NCBI GenBank assembly: GCA_905221605.1
Contig: CAJNDS010002590.1
Coordinates: 1-60,000 of the forward strand
Direction of reading: 5' to 3'
Length of the DNA stretch: 60,000 nucleotides
Source of the DNA: Symbiodinium natans
Taxonomy: Eukaryota > Sar > Dinophyceae > Suessiales > Symbiodiniaceae
Part shown: piece by piece, positions 9,501 through 21,500 of the stretch
Position numbering within the stretch: the first letter of the stretch is position 1
Layout of the letters: each line of letters begins with the position of its first letter
Notes under the pieces: generated by a model
What the model was told of the DNA's origin: nothing
Seen by the model: only the letters and a program-made list of their open reading frames with translations
The model's database searches: none
Translations under genes and position numbers: made by a program

Positions 9501-12500
9501 CCCTAAACCAAAGAGGCTTCAGTACATGTTCAAGGCCCCAAACGGCCCATGCTATCAACAGAATTCTTGGAACAAGACACGAAGTCACCGCCTCGACAAT
9601 TGTCACCCAAACTCCCCCCCAAAAAAGGCATTCAGAAGTCACGACATGGCAGCATTTCATTTCATTTCATTTCGAACGCATGTGCGGGTTATGTCCCGCA
9701 CCTTGGCGGGCATCGAGGGTGAAAATTAAGTGACCTACTCGTTCGGGACCTGGTCTGTTTCGATGTCCTGGCCATTGTAGCCAGGCGGGTTGCGCTTCTG
9801 TACACTTCTCTGCGAGATTGGTCTTCAACCTCAGCAGGCAAGCTGGCAGGCAGGCCGAGTCTGGGGGGCATCAGCTTAGCAGGCTGGCGCTTGTGCATTA
9901 TAAGGCATGGAGGCTTTCTTCTGCAGTGCGAGCAGTGGTCTGGAGGTGTGATTAAGTCCAGAATTCGGACTAGAGGAACTTAGGGATTTGATGGTTCAGT
10001 TTGCTGGAGGCGACCTCACTCGCATACTGGAACCAGGCTGGTTGTCCGATGTGGGGACGCCAGAATGACAGCTTCTCGAGCTCGAAGGAGGGACCGAAGC
10101 CGTCCACGATGAGAGGAGGTGAGCATCTTGAACACTATTGCATAGGGCTTGTGCTCTTCGTAGATGTCATCATAGAGCGGATTGATGATTTGATAGAAGC
10201 GGAGGGCCATGCTGTTCTGGAAGTCTTGAGAATGATCCTCAGGGTTAGGAATGCCAGCATTAGCTTGAAATGCAGAGTTGACTTGCTTTAGCAGGGCATC
10301 CTCGAAGAGCTCCAGTAGTTCACCTCGCGAGATAACCGTGTCCGCGATCAAGGATTGAATCCAAGAAACTTCCTCTGCATTGATTTCTCGAAGCAGCCAC
10401 TGCCTGTACGTGACCAAATCTTCGCGAATTTGGTCCTGGTAGTGAGTAAGATGAGGCAGCAGAGCCAGGAGATGTTGGTCGTAGGACAAACCATTGAGGT
10501 GATGGTCCTGATGTTGAAAGCGCCATCCATTCTTAACTGGCGATGCCCCTTCGGCGGAAGAAGAGACTTTGAGCAGCTGCTGCACCCGGTATACTGTGGA
10601 GGCTCGCCTTAGCGCCTGCAGGTCGAAGTATTGAAGGTCCAGTTGCTTGTCATCGTGCAGACGAAGATTGACGGGGAAGTAGTCCGAGCCCTGTCCTGGA
10701 GCGTACGATGGCTGTGACTGCTCAATGCCTGAGAGTAGGCGTGGAGTTGACGATCGCATGAGAAGGTGTAGATGCGACAGGGCGTTAGCAATCATAAAGT
10801 GCACCTCACCTTGGCCGAAGTGGCGCGTCAGGTACGTCCAGATGCGCTGGGTGGTAGGTTCCGCATCTTCAAGCTGGAAGGAGTTCTGGCCAGGGCCATC
10901 GTTGGTGTAGTCTCGAATCGCCTGAGAGATGAAGAGGAGCTGGCGCTTCTGATGGTACGTCAGAGTAGGAGAGCGAGGCTCTGTCAGCATCATCTCTTCA
11001 TGCTTCCGTTTTGCGGCCAAGTTTCGAGGTGCAGTTTTGGGAAGGTAGAGCCGCAAGTCTCCCATGCGCCGGTGAACTTTCTCCGCGAGCAGCTTCAAGA
11101 AACTGCAGGTGCGCGAGGCTATCCGTATCTGGCGGTTCAAGTGTGGGATCGCTTCTCCCGCAGGGGTGCGTGAGGATGCCAGGTCCAGATTGCTTGCTGC
11201 GACGGCACCAGATGGAGTTGTAGGGTAAACCGGCAGCGGTAGGAAGAGAGACTCAAGAAGTACCTCCATTGCCTGTTCACGGCTGAGAACGGGGTGAAGG
11301 TCTGCCATGGGCCTAGGTGGAAGTTCGCCAGGAGGGGACCTCACTCGTGCGAACCTGAGGAAAAACTTTGCGAGAAGAGCTGTGCCTGTGAGGCTTGACG
11401 TGGAAAGATTGGAGCTACAGGCTTTTTCCCCGCAATTTGGGAAGATAGTGCAGCGAACAGGAGGGGACCTCACTCGTTTGGAAGTCTGTGGTGCTCGGAC
11501 GGTCTCTAGCCCCGAATTTTGTCGTCTAGCGTCTGCTTCAGACGTTGACGATGTCGAACGAGGAGCAGTGTCAGCGCCACAGCAAAGTTTATAGTCATCA
11601 TAGACCTGGTCGTGGAGCGGGGAAAGAATTGTGATGACTCCTTGTGCCTGCTCGTAATCTCCTTGGTCTCCTCCATATCTGTGTCGTATTTGTTGCCAGA
11701 GACTGTCAGCGAAGTAGCGATGCAGAGTGTCTCTAGGTAGTAGCTGATTCACTACCAGGTTTCGCACCCAAGGAAGTCCTCATCGGACAGAGGGGTGGAC
11801 AGCCATAGGCGATACAGTGTCAGGATCTCTCGAAGTGTCTCCTGATAGTGCGGGATCATTGAAACCAATTTGGTGTGGTAGTCCTCGTAGTCAAGCTTTG
11901 AGAGATCACGGTCTTGTTCAAGGAAATCCCAGCCATCTCGGATCTGGTCGCTGGCCGATGTAGGTGTGGAGGCCGTAATAGTCCGCAGTTGTTGTAGTAG
12001 GCGAAGCTGAAGTGATGCTCTTTTGAGCGTTCTGAAATCATATGCTTCAAGATCAAGCTGATGTGGGTCTTGAAGCCGGAGGCCTAGGGGGAAATATGCT
12101 TGGCCTTGCCAGGTCTCCGCCGTCGTTTGGGGATGCAGCTGGAGTAGGTTCCGTTGATGTGCTGGAGTGAATTCAGACCTCAGAATGACCTTGGCTTGCT
12201 CCAAAGTGCGGAGCAGAATGGCATTCAGCTCTGATTGCGAGAGCTTCCCGGTAAGATAGTGCCAGGTTAAAGCACCAGCCTGATCAGCTTCAGACGTGCT
12301 CAAGGACGGCGAGCCTTCGCCGTCTTTTGTGTAGTTGTGGATCATGAGGGTGAGGTACATGATTTGCTGGCGCTGGAGGGGCCCCATACTCGGGGGTAGG
12401 TGCGTCGAAGGCTGCTCGTCGTCAATGTGCTTGCGCTTACCTGCCAAGATACGTGGGCTAGCCTCTAGGGACAGGGCTGTGTGTCTGCCCTCGCGCCAAG

Positions 12501-15500
12501 CCAGGTACCGATCCAAGTGACATATGAAGCTGCAGAGACGTGATGCTACTCGCATGCTTCGTTCTGCCGTGCGTTCAAGGTCTTCTGTAGTGAAGAGGAG
12601 CCTCCTCGGGGCAAGATGAGTTGTTGCTGAGGCTGATGTGGCCATGTGCTCACTGATGCCGTCGGGTAGGTAGATGGTCATTGGGACGTGGAGCGACTTC
12701 AGGAGAATCTCGAGCAGAACCTCGCGAGACGGTGAAGGCATGGCTTGTTTGCTAGCTGGATGGAGACCTCACGTGGCCAGCCTGTGTGGAGAGGCTGAGC
12801 CCGGCTGTGGCAAGCTTCAATGAAAGCAGAAAGCTGCAGACTTGAATGTGTTACTAGGTGAATCAGCCAAGGCTGAGGCATTGGCTCTGCAGCAGGCTCC
12901 AACTATCTGCAGAAAGACCTCATTGCCGGAGAATGCGGCTGTGATCTTAGTGAGAAGGGACTGTGCTGCAGTTGGAGATGGAGACTTTTCCGCTGCTTTA
13001 TCTTGGCTTGCAAAAGGCTGCTGGTGTCCTAGTTGGACAGAGACGTTGCTAACCTGGTGCTCTACTTTGCAGGAGGGGACCTCACAAGCAAAGTTGCTAG
13101 CAGGCTAGGGTTCAAAAAGACGAAGGAAGGACTGGTGCCTCTCGTGCGACAAAGTACGATGAAGTGATCGAGCCCGTTGGCGGTTCGGGGGAGTGAGCAT
13201 CTTATAGACGATCGCAAACGGCTTGTACTCCTCGTAGACGTCATCATGTAAAGGATTGATGATTTGGTAGAAGCGAAGAGCCATGCTATTTTGGAAGTTC
13301 GGAGTAGAATCAACACGGCGAGGAGACTCAGCACTGGCCTGAAGTGTATGGTTTACCTGCTTGAGGAGAGCACGCTCGAAAAGTTCGCGGAGTTCTCCTC
13401 TCGAGACTGCCGACTCTAAAAGTGTGTCACGGGCCCAGGCCGTCTCCTCTTCAGTGAGGTCTCGTAGGAGCCATTGCCTGTACATCACCAGGTTCTCTCG
13501 GAGTTGGTCCTGGTAGTCCGGGAGGTGTGGCAGCAAGGCCTGGAGATGCTTGTCATAGGGCAATGAGTCGAGGTGTTGCGCTTGTTGCTGGAAACGCCAG
13601 CCATTGGTGACGGGCGACTCTCCGCCCTGGGTTGAGTGAGATATCTTGAGAAGCTGCTGTACTCGGTATATCGTCGACGCGCGCCTGAGTGCCTGATGGT
13701 CGAAGTATTGGAGATCCAAGTGTTTGTCTTCGGGTAGGCCTAGATGTGGGGGAAAATAACTCTGACCTTGTCCCGGAGCCATGGACGGCTGCGACTGCTC
13801 CATGCTTGACATCAGACATGGTGTCGCCGACTTCATCAGGAGGTGGAGATGCGACAAGGCGGTGTCTATCATAAAGTTGATCTCTCCTTTGGCAAAGTGG
13901 CGGGTTAGGTACGTCCAAATTCGAAGTGCGGTATTCTCCGCATCTTCGAGCTGAAAAGAGTTTTGGCCTGGGCCATCATTTGTGTAGTCTCTGATCGCCT
14001 GAGATATGAAGACGAGCTGACGCCGCCGAATGTAAGTCAGAGTGTTCTCCTGAGGCTCGTGGAGCATCATTTCCTCGTGCTTACGTTTGGCTGCTAGCTG
14101 TCGAGTGGCAGTCTTGGGGAGGTAGAGTCGAAGGTCGCCCAGTCTCCAGTTGATCTTCTCCGTGAGCAGTTTCATGAAGCTGCAGGTGCGGGAAGCTATG
14201 CGTATCTGACGGTCCGAGTGCCGGAGGGCGTCTTCTGCCGGGATGCGTGTAGATGCCATTTGTATAGTGCTGGCCTCGTGGTCTCCCGGGGAGGATGCAG
14301 GGTAAACCGGAAGCGGGAGGAAAAGGGATTCCAGAAGCACCTCCATGGTTTTATCCCTACTCAGTACCGGAGGGAGGGCCTCCATGGTCAGGCTCATACA
14401 GGAGGGGACCTCACTCGTATGAAGGCTCTGATGTTAGCCGGAGCAAACACAGCTGCCTTGGTGCTTTTAGGCCGAAGGTAAGGGACCAGGAGGTGAAATT
14501 TCAAGGAAGGCCTCTCTCGGGCTAAGCTGCAGGGGTAGGGTTGCGCAGCAGAGTTCAAGCTGAAGGTGGGCAGAGCTGAGGCGCTGGCACTGGTGCGTGT
14601 TTCCCTCTTTCTGGTTAAGGACCTGAGGCTCTGCTCGGAGAGGGAGAGGGGTGTCTAGTTTTGTGTTTGGGAGAGGCGCAGAGTAGCGGGAATAATTCTC
14701 CTTTGTCTGTTAGCAGCAGGCATCATCGATCTTCTTGTGAGAAAGAAGTTGACTAGGTTTGTTAAGTAGCTGACCAGGAGGGGACCTCACTCGGTCTGCG
14801 TAACCGGCGCTGTTGCCGAGGGGCCCGCTGCCGTAAGAAGAGCATATCGGAATATCATCCTGCGCTCAGGCGTGAGCATCTTAAAGGCCAGAATCCAGGG
14901 GAAGGCCTGGTCCAGGACGTCGTTCTCCAGGGGAGAGAGTATGGTAAGTAGTCTGTCCTGTGCTCTGGAGTCTTCCGGAAGGTGTGCAGCAATTTGCCCT
15001 TTGAGCTGGAGAGTGAGGTGTAGCTTGGCAAAACTCTCTGGTATCGTGGTATTGTGCCATATTGCTTCAAGCGAGGCCAGTTCGGATGCTGTGATGGGTC
15101 GCGACAGCCAGGTTCTGCCCAGGCGGAGGTCTGTACGCATCTTTTGGTACGCATCAGTGGTCAGGAGATCATGGAGTTCCGTCAAGTGCTCCGCATATGA
15201 AAGAAGTGCCATGGCTTGATCCTGTCGCAGGACGTCCCAGGGTTCGCTGGGGCAGGCTTCGTCTGGCACTCGTGCTCCTCTTGCTCGGGCGACCATGAAG
15301 TCGAACATGGCCATGGTCCGGTAAACCTTGGACGCTCGCTGTAGCATGTGAATTTCTGCGTCGAGGATGCCCAATGCATGTTCGTCACTTTGAGTATGTG
15401 GATTGGTGTCTGCCTCTCGCGGCCACGGCGAGATATCCGAAGGGAAGAGACAAAGGTGTATTCCGTTCAGAACTCGTGTGGAGTCACTGGGTAGGATCCA

Positions 15501-18500
15501 GCGCAGATGCTGGGCAGCGCCATTGACAATGTCCCTGACGGTTTGCCCGCCCATTCCCAGATTGTACAGAGTCTGGGAAATGATAAGGGCGGCTAACTTG
15601 AAGTCGTCCGGCTCCATGGTCTCCTCTTCAGTGTAGATGTGCACCGTTTCGAGTATCATCTGCAAGGTAAGTGAGCTCCGTTCCGCCTCGTAGTGCTTGA
15701 TATGAGGGGGAGGCTCTGTGGGTGACAATAGGGATGCCATCTCAGCTTCGGCCAGCAAGGGAAGATTAGGCTGAGCTGATTGGGAGAGAAGTCGAATCCA
15801 GTTGTAGCTGCGTGCTGCCAGTCTCAGGGTTGGAGCCAGCATACAGTTCTCACGTCGAGCAAGACTCTTGGCCTCATCCGAGAGGTAGAGGTTTGCATCC
15901 GGATCACTGGTTCTCTTGCCTGTGTACAGCATTGCCTTGCAGAAGAGGTTCAGCGCGGCGAGCTTGGACTTCATTGGCATCGTCGATGAGTCTGGTCGTA
16001 GCGGGAGCAATGGGCATGTATGCAACATGACGCAGGGTTTGAGAGAGGGGGCTAGGCAGCAGGAGGTGACCTCTCTTTTCTGCCTGTGAGCCTGGAGAGA
16101 GGGTTGGTGAAAAGCTATCAGTTCTTGGCAACTCGAATCAGCTGGATTGTGCTACGGCAGTTTGTGCTGCAGAGGAAGACTAAGAGTGAGGAGCCGGCTT
16201 TGTCTGTGGTAGAGCGTCCCACCTTGGCTTGTCGGTGCATAGAGCATGACTTCGGTGTGGCACGTCGAGGACTAAGTCTATGCAGCGGTAGCAGTGTGAT
16301 GCGCGGCTGGATTTCGTCTCTGAGATACTGCTGGGTTGAAAAGGTGTAAGCAGTGACACATGCACTCCCTAGCAGGAGGTGACCTCACTCGCAGGGAGTG
16401 CCAAAATTGAGCTCTGTGCATGCCTCACTCCTGCGGATCTCGTCTTGGGACAAGTGGGCCTTCGGTAATTATCCAGGTCTGGACTGTGCCCGGAGGCAGT
16501 GGGCTTCCTGTGGCAGACAGTACCGAGGTGCGCGCTGGGGGGACCACGGGCTGAAGGGGTTAGGAGCAAGGGAGACAATCGGTCCAGGAGTGATGATCCA
16601 AGTGCCCACTAGCGTTGCAGCTTCTTGCGCGGGATGAGGATGAGCTGCGGCTGGGGGAGACATTGAGGCCCCCGACGTTGAAGTGCCACTTGTCGAGGAG
16701 GGACGTGCCGTGGTTCTGGGAGCACCTTCCGCCATGGGAGGGGGGCTATGGCCTGAGTGGTCCTGCGCTTGGAAAGGCTGGTGAACCGGAGTCGGGGGAG
16801 GGGGGCCCGACGGCTGGTAGGCCTGCTGGGTGGCTTTGGGTACGGTTTGAGCCTGGTTCGCCGGCGAGAGTGCCTTGGTTGTTATGGGAGTGGGCGGAGG
16901 CGGGCCTCCTGGGGCCAGCTGGGCGGACTGGTTCCGGGAAGAGGCTGTCCGTCTCGAGGAGCTCCTTGACAGGGATTCCACTAGGTCGTCATCATCCTGA
17001 AGGGAAGAAGCCTCAGAGTCCAGGTCAGCCTCCGTGATCAGACGGGAGTCTGAGTCCGCCTGATGCCTCTTGGCGTGAGGATGTCGTCTCTTGGAGGGCT
17101 TGTCTTCGCTGTGTCGGGGTTCTCGATGTGAATTGCCTTCCTCCGGCGCTGACATGGCCAGTTAGCAGTAGAACAGGAGGGAACCTCACTCGTTCAGGGC
17201 CGCTACTAACGATGGCTTGAGCTGTGAGCTCTGAGGTAGAGAAGAAAGAGCTGCTCTGAATGTGTCTTTGGCATGATGACCTCAGCTGGTTGAGGCTGAG
17301 GCGAAATCCTCGATGTGAGGCGGGGCATGGCGAAACCTGAGCAGAAGCCAGAAGAGGGCAGTTGCAAGCGATTAATGCATGATGAAGATGATCAGGGGTA
17401 ACACGCGTTTTCTGCACAAATTTGCGTTGTCAGTACAGTCGCCTCTAAAGAACGTAAGGAAAAGGTGGGGTTCGACAGGAGGGGACCTCACTCGTCGAAG
17501 TCGTCCATGTCCTGAGGGTCATCGTCTGGTGTCGGTCTGAATGCGTCTCCACAGGCCATGCATAGGTACCCCAGAACAGACTTCTTGCATTCTCTGGAGA
17601 GCCAGTGTAGCGCGAGAGGGAATTGATCTCTTTCCTGCCAGTAGCGTTGACCTGGCCTAGCCGAGAGTAGAATCGCTATCGCTTGTTGAGCAGTGAGATG
17701 GTAGCGAACAATCAGGTAGGCACAGAGGGCAGAAGTCGAGCGATTGATGCCCGCAAGACAATGGAACAGGATGACCATCGGTTTGGTGCGGCTGCACTCC
17801 TGGCCCTCAATTTCGTCGATCATCCTGATCCAGGTCCTGGCAAGATTTGACACCACATCATGGAAGCCTTGGTCGTTCCGAGAGATGCGCACATCCGAGA
17901 GGTGGTAGCGCAAGTTGGAGATGCCCTCCATTTGGTACATGAACTGCCAATCGGCATCTGTGTCATAACTCTCCCTGAAGCGCGATGATGCGTTGAGAGT
18001 CACGATGATATCAACCTGGTGCGCTTTGAGTTCAGGTATGTCGAGAGCAGTGCGCTGGGTGCCAAGCATCAGCGTGCAGTAGTCATCACGGAACACCACC
18101 GTGGAGTCCCATTTTGGCCAGTAGGCAACTGAATTGGGGAAGGAATGATCCGGGTGCTCGGCCATCAAGGCGCTCCATTCCGATGCCAGTCTGTGATCTT
18201 GCGTCGTCCATTGTACTCGATTGTAGAAGGCGGCCTGGGTCTGCGCGTGGATGTCGTCCATTGCTTTGTTGTCAGTGATTGATGGTTCGAAGTTGCACCG
18301 CGGTTCCGGATCCTGCATTCTGAATAGGCCATTGCGTTCAAGGCAAACGCTGTGTTCCGGGCCTCGAAGCCTGATGTAGGGAGCAGCCAGATCCATGGCG
18401 CAGGGGGCAGAGAGGGCTATTTGCCTATCGGAAATGGCTGTCAGGAGGAGACCTCACGCGACATTGGATGGAAATGACTGGAGTCACATACACAGATGTT

Positions 18501-21500
18501 GCTTCAGCCTTGCGTTTGTGGGCTAAAGCAGAGTTGGTGACTGAGCCCCAAGCCTGTGAGCTCGTGACCTGAGCTGAGCTAGTCTTGAAGCACGCAGGCA
18601 TCGTGCTGTGCTGAATGCGCATTGAGCCGGCCTAGAAAACCAGTCAGCTTGTTTTTGTGCCGTAGCGAGAGTTGAAAAGGTAGCTTGGGTGCTTGTGCCG
18701 GACACTTGTCCCGGCGTGCCGTTTCAGGAGGGGACCTCACACGAAATGGCTGCATAGTGCAGGTTAGCTGAAGGCGTCCCACACATCAGCAGAGAGCGCC
18801 AGAGACGTGTCCTTAAAGATTCTCTCTGCCTTTTCTTTGCCCACCGGAGTTCGGAGCAGGGAGAAGAAGTGCTGGACAAGAGGAGGGACCTGTCGCTGAT
18901 GATGCGTGAAGGCTTGTTTGGCTGCCTGGATTGCCGGCTTGTCCTCCGCCAGGTACTCTAGGGTCGAGAAGAGTCCTCGGACATGATCTGCGGTTGAAGT
19001 TGTGGCTTGTTGAGGAGCCGGAGGTGTGCGTTTGTGCCAGGCCGACGTGTCGAGAGCAAGAAAGAAGGGCAGATCCGTGCTGGAGTCCGGCGAGATTCGT
19101 CTGCCCAGGTTGGACCATCCACAGTCTCGTCCATAGTATCCGAGGAGCGCCGATTTGAGTACTAGGAGAATCAGCAAGTAGCACTCGTCCATGCTGGGGC
19201 GTAGATGCGGAGGGAGGTTATCCAGCAGCTGGACCTTTTCCACCATGATGCCGTAGGCTTGCTGAATGAGGAGGTACTTCGGCGGGCCCGAGTCTCCCCG
19301 CCAGGAGGAGACCTCACTCGGCGTGGGAGACTTGGGAAACTCCAGGGGATTGACCGCGGAAGCCACTCTGAGCTGGATAGCAAAGACGTTTGCCACCGTC
19401 GGGACCATCTCTGGGAAAACGTGTGCCAAGTCAAGTTCCGCTTCATGAGCCTGAAGTCCGTCTTGGGCCTGTTCTTCCTGGGGAGCAACAACTGAGAGTT
19501 TGAAGACCGAGTAGAATTCCCCGCCCTTGAAGTTGTATACAGCTCTGGTGACGCCCTTCATGGATGCTGTGCGGTTCAGTTTTAGAACCATGCTGACTTG
19601 CTCGTCCTGCGATTTCCGAACTTGCACGTGAACATCCAATTCCAAAGGGAATTCCTGCGGGTAGGAGTAGAGGAAGGAGTGAATGACCGCCTTGCCCTTG
19701 TCTTGTTCCTTCTTGCTTGCCACGCGAGCCTGAACTGTGGCTGCTGGAAGAACTATCACTCCTTGATGCACCGGGTAGTTCAGGAACTCGCGCGGAGGAG
19801 GAGCTGCTTGCGTAAGATTGACGACCTGGAGCTCCTCTGTGGAAGTGAGGCGCGCGATGCCTTCAAGATGGCCTGGGTCAGGAGCTGATTGTCTTGCGGG
19901 AGGAGATGGAGGTGGAGGTGGCTGCCTGATGAAGGCCTCCTTTTGTCCAACTCCTGCACCGGTGTACTGAGATGAGCGTGACTTCTTCGAGTCCGCCCAG
20001 GGTGGTATGTCGGAGTCCGACTCTTCCTTGCAGGTTTCTTTCCTGCCCACGCCTTGGCCCGCATAGGGTTGCGGTGAGTGCTCTCGTGTTGGCTCTACCT
20101 TGAAGGTCTTCGCGCGCTCTGCCTGGAGCATAGATGAGGAGGATGGATCTGTTTTCGCTTCCCTGTGTCCGCTCCTCGGAGGCGACCTCACGCTGGAGCC
20201 TGCCGGTCGGGAAGTTTCGACCGAGATCAAGGATAGCGAAGACAGATTCTTGTACACTTCCGAGGTAGGAAGGGCCGCTAAGTCCTCTGCAGTGAGTCCA
20301 GGCTTTTTGATTCCCAGCTCTTCTAGTCTCTTGCTTTCTTTATCCGCTTGTCTCTGGCTCGAGACCGGCCTTGTCGATTGACGGGCCATCATGCTTCTTG
20401 ATATAGCACGGAGGCCCTTCTCCCAGCGGTAGTTTCTGATCTCGTCCATTCTCTTATGCGAGATGGGGACATAGTTCGAAGGCAGCAGCCTATCAGCTTC
20501 TGTGCAGATGTTGGAGGCGAGATCGAACGAGGGCAGAGTCGAAGCTTTCGACTGTCTTTTCCGCGGGGGCATGGTCCTAGGTGCCCTGCGCTGTAGACCT
20601 AGTGGACCTTCTTTGAGCACAGAGTCTTGCCAGCGCGTAAGGTCAGACATTTATCTCAGCAATGCACAAGGACTGGCTGAGTGCTGGGCTCGACAGTGGG
20701 GCCTGTGCAGCAATTTAGGAGCGGAGAGACATTAGATAAGTTAAGTGCTGTCATGCATTTAGGGCAGATTGTTTTAGTTGAGACTGTTGGCTCGGTCGAC
20801 GGCGCGCAGCTGTGAGAACATAGCTGCGTTTTACCTGCAGGAGGAGACCTCACTTGCTGGTCGCAAAAAGTCGAGCTCTATCCTGCTCATAGCTACCAGT
20901 ATCTGGAGCGGGCTTGTTGCACCGCCCAGGAGTCTCTACACCCGAAACAGCAGTGCCACAGATGTCCCGGCTTGTGTCGAACACATGGAGCACTGTGGCA
21001 TTGGTCGCAGCCTGCTCCGCATGATGACTGTGGTGGCGGAGGTGCCGTTGCCTTAACCAGCGCTTGGGCGACACTGGCCTGGCTTGTCGTCGTCTGGGTG
21101 TGAATGCCAGGGGTGTTCTCAATGGCAAGAATCGTGCCCTCCGGGTTGGTTGCCATGGCGTGGTGATGATGGAGGAACAGTCAGTACTGATCAATATGAG
21201 CAGAACGGCTGATGCTGAGCTAAGTTGGGGCTTCAGTCAGGCACATGGCGGAAAGTCTCTCAGCTTGTAAGCAATGCGAGAGCCTGTGGTGTGACTCGCT
21301 CTGGTCGACAGCTGACGTAAGTGTAGCTCGGCCTCAGTTGTAATGGGAGAAAGGCAGTTCGATGCAAGAGTGAAGCCTGACGTGTGGTGCAGAAAAGACT
21401 TTTCCTGGCAGGCACGGTGCGCGCGAGGCGGCAGAGAAGGGAGAAAGAAAAACAGATTGACTTATCAGCGCCCTCGTTCTCTCAGGAGGGGACCTCTACA

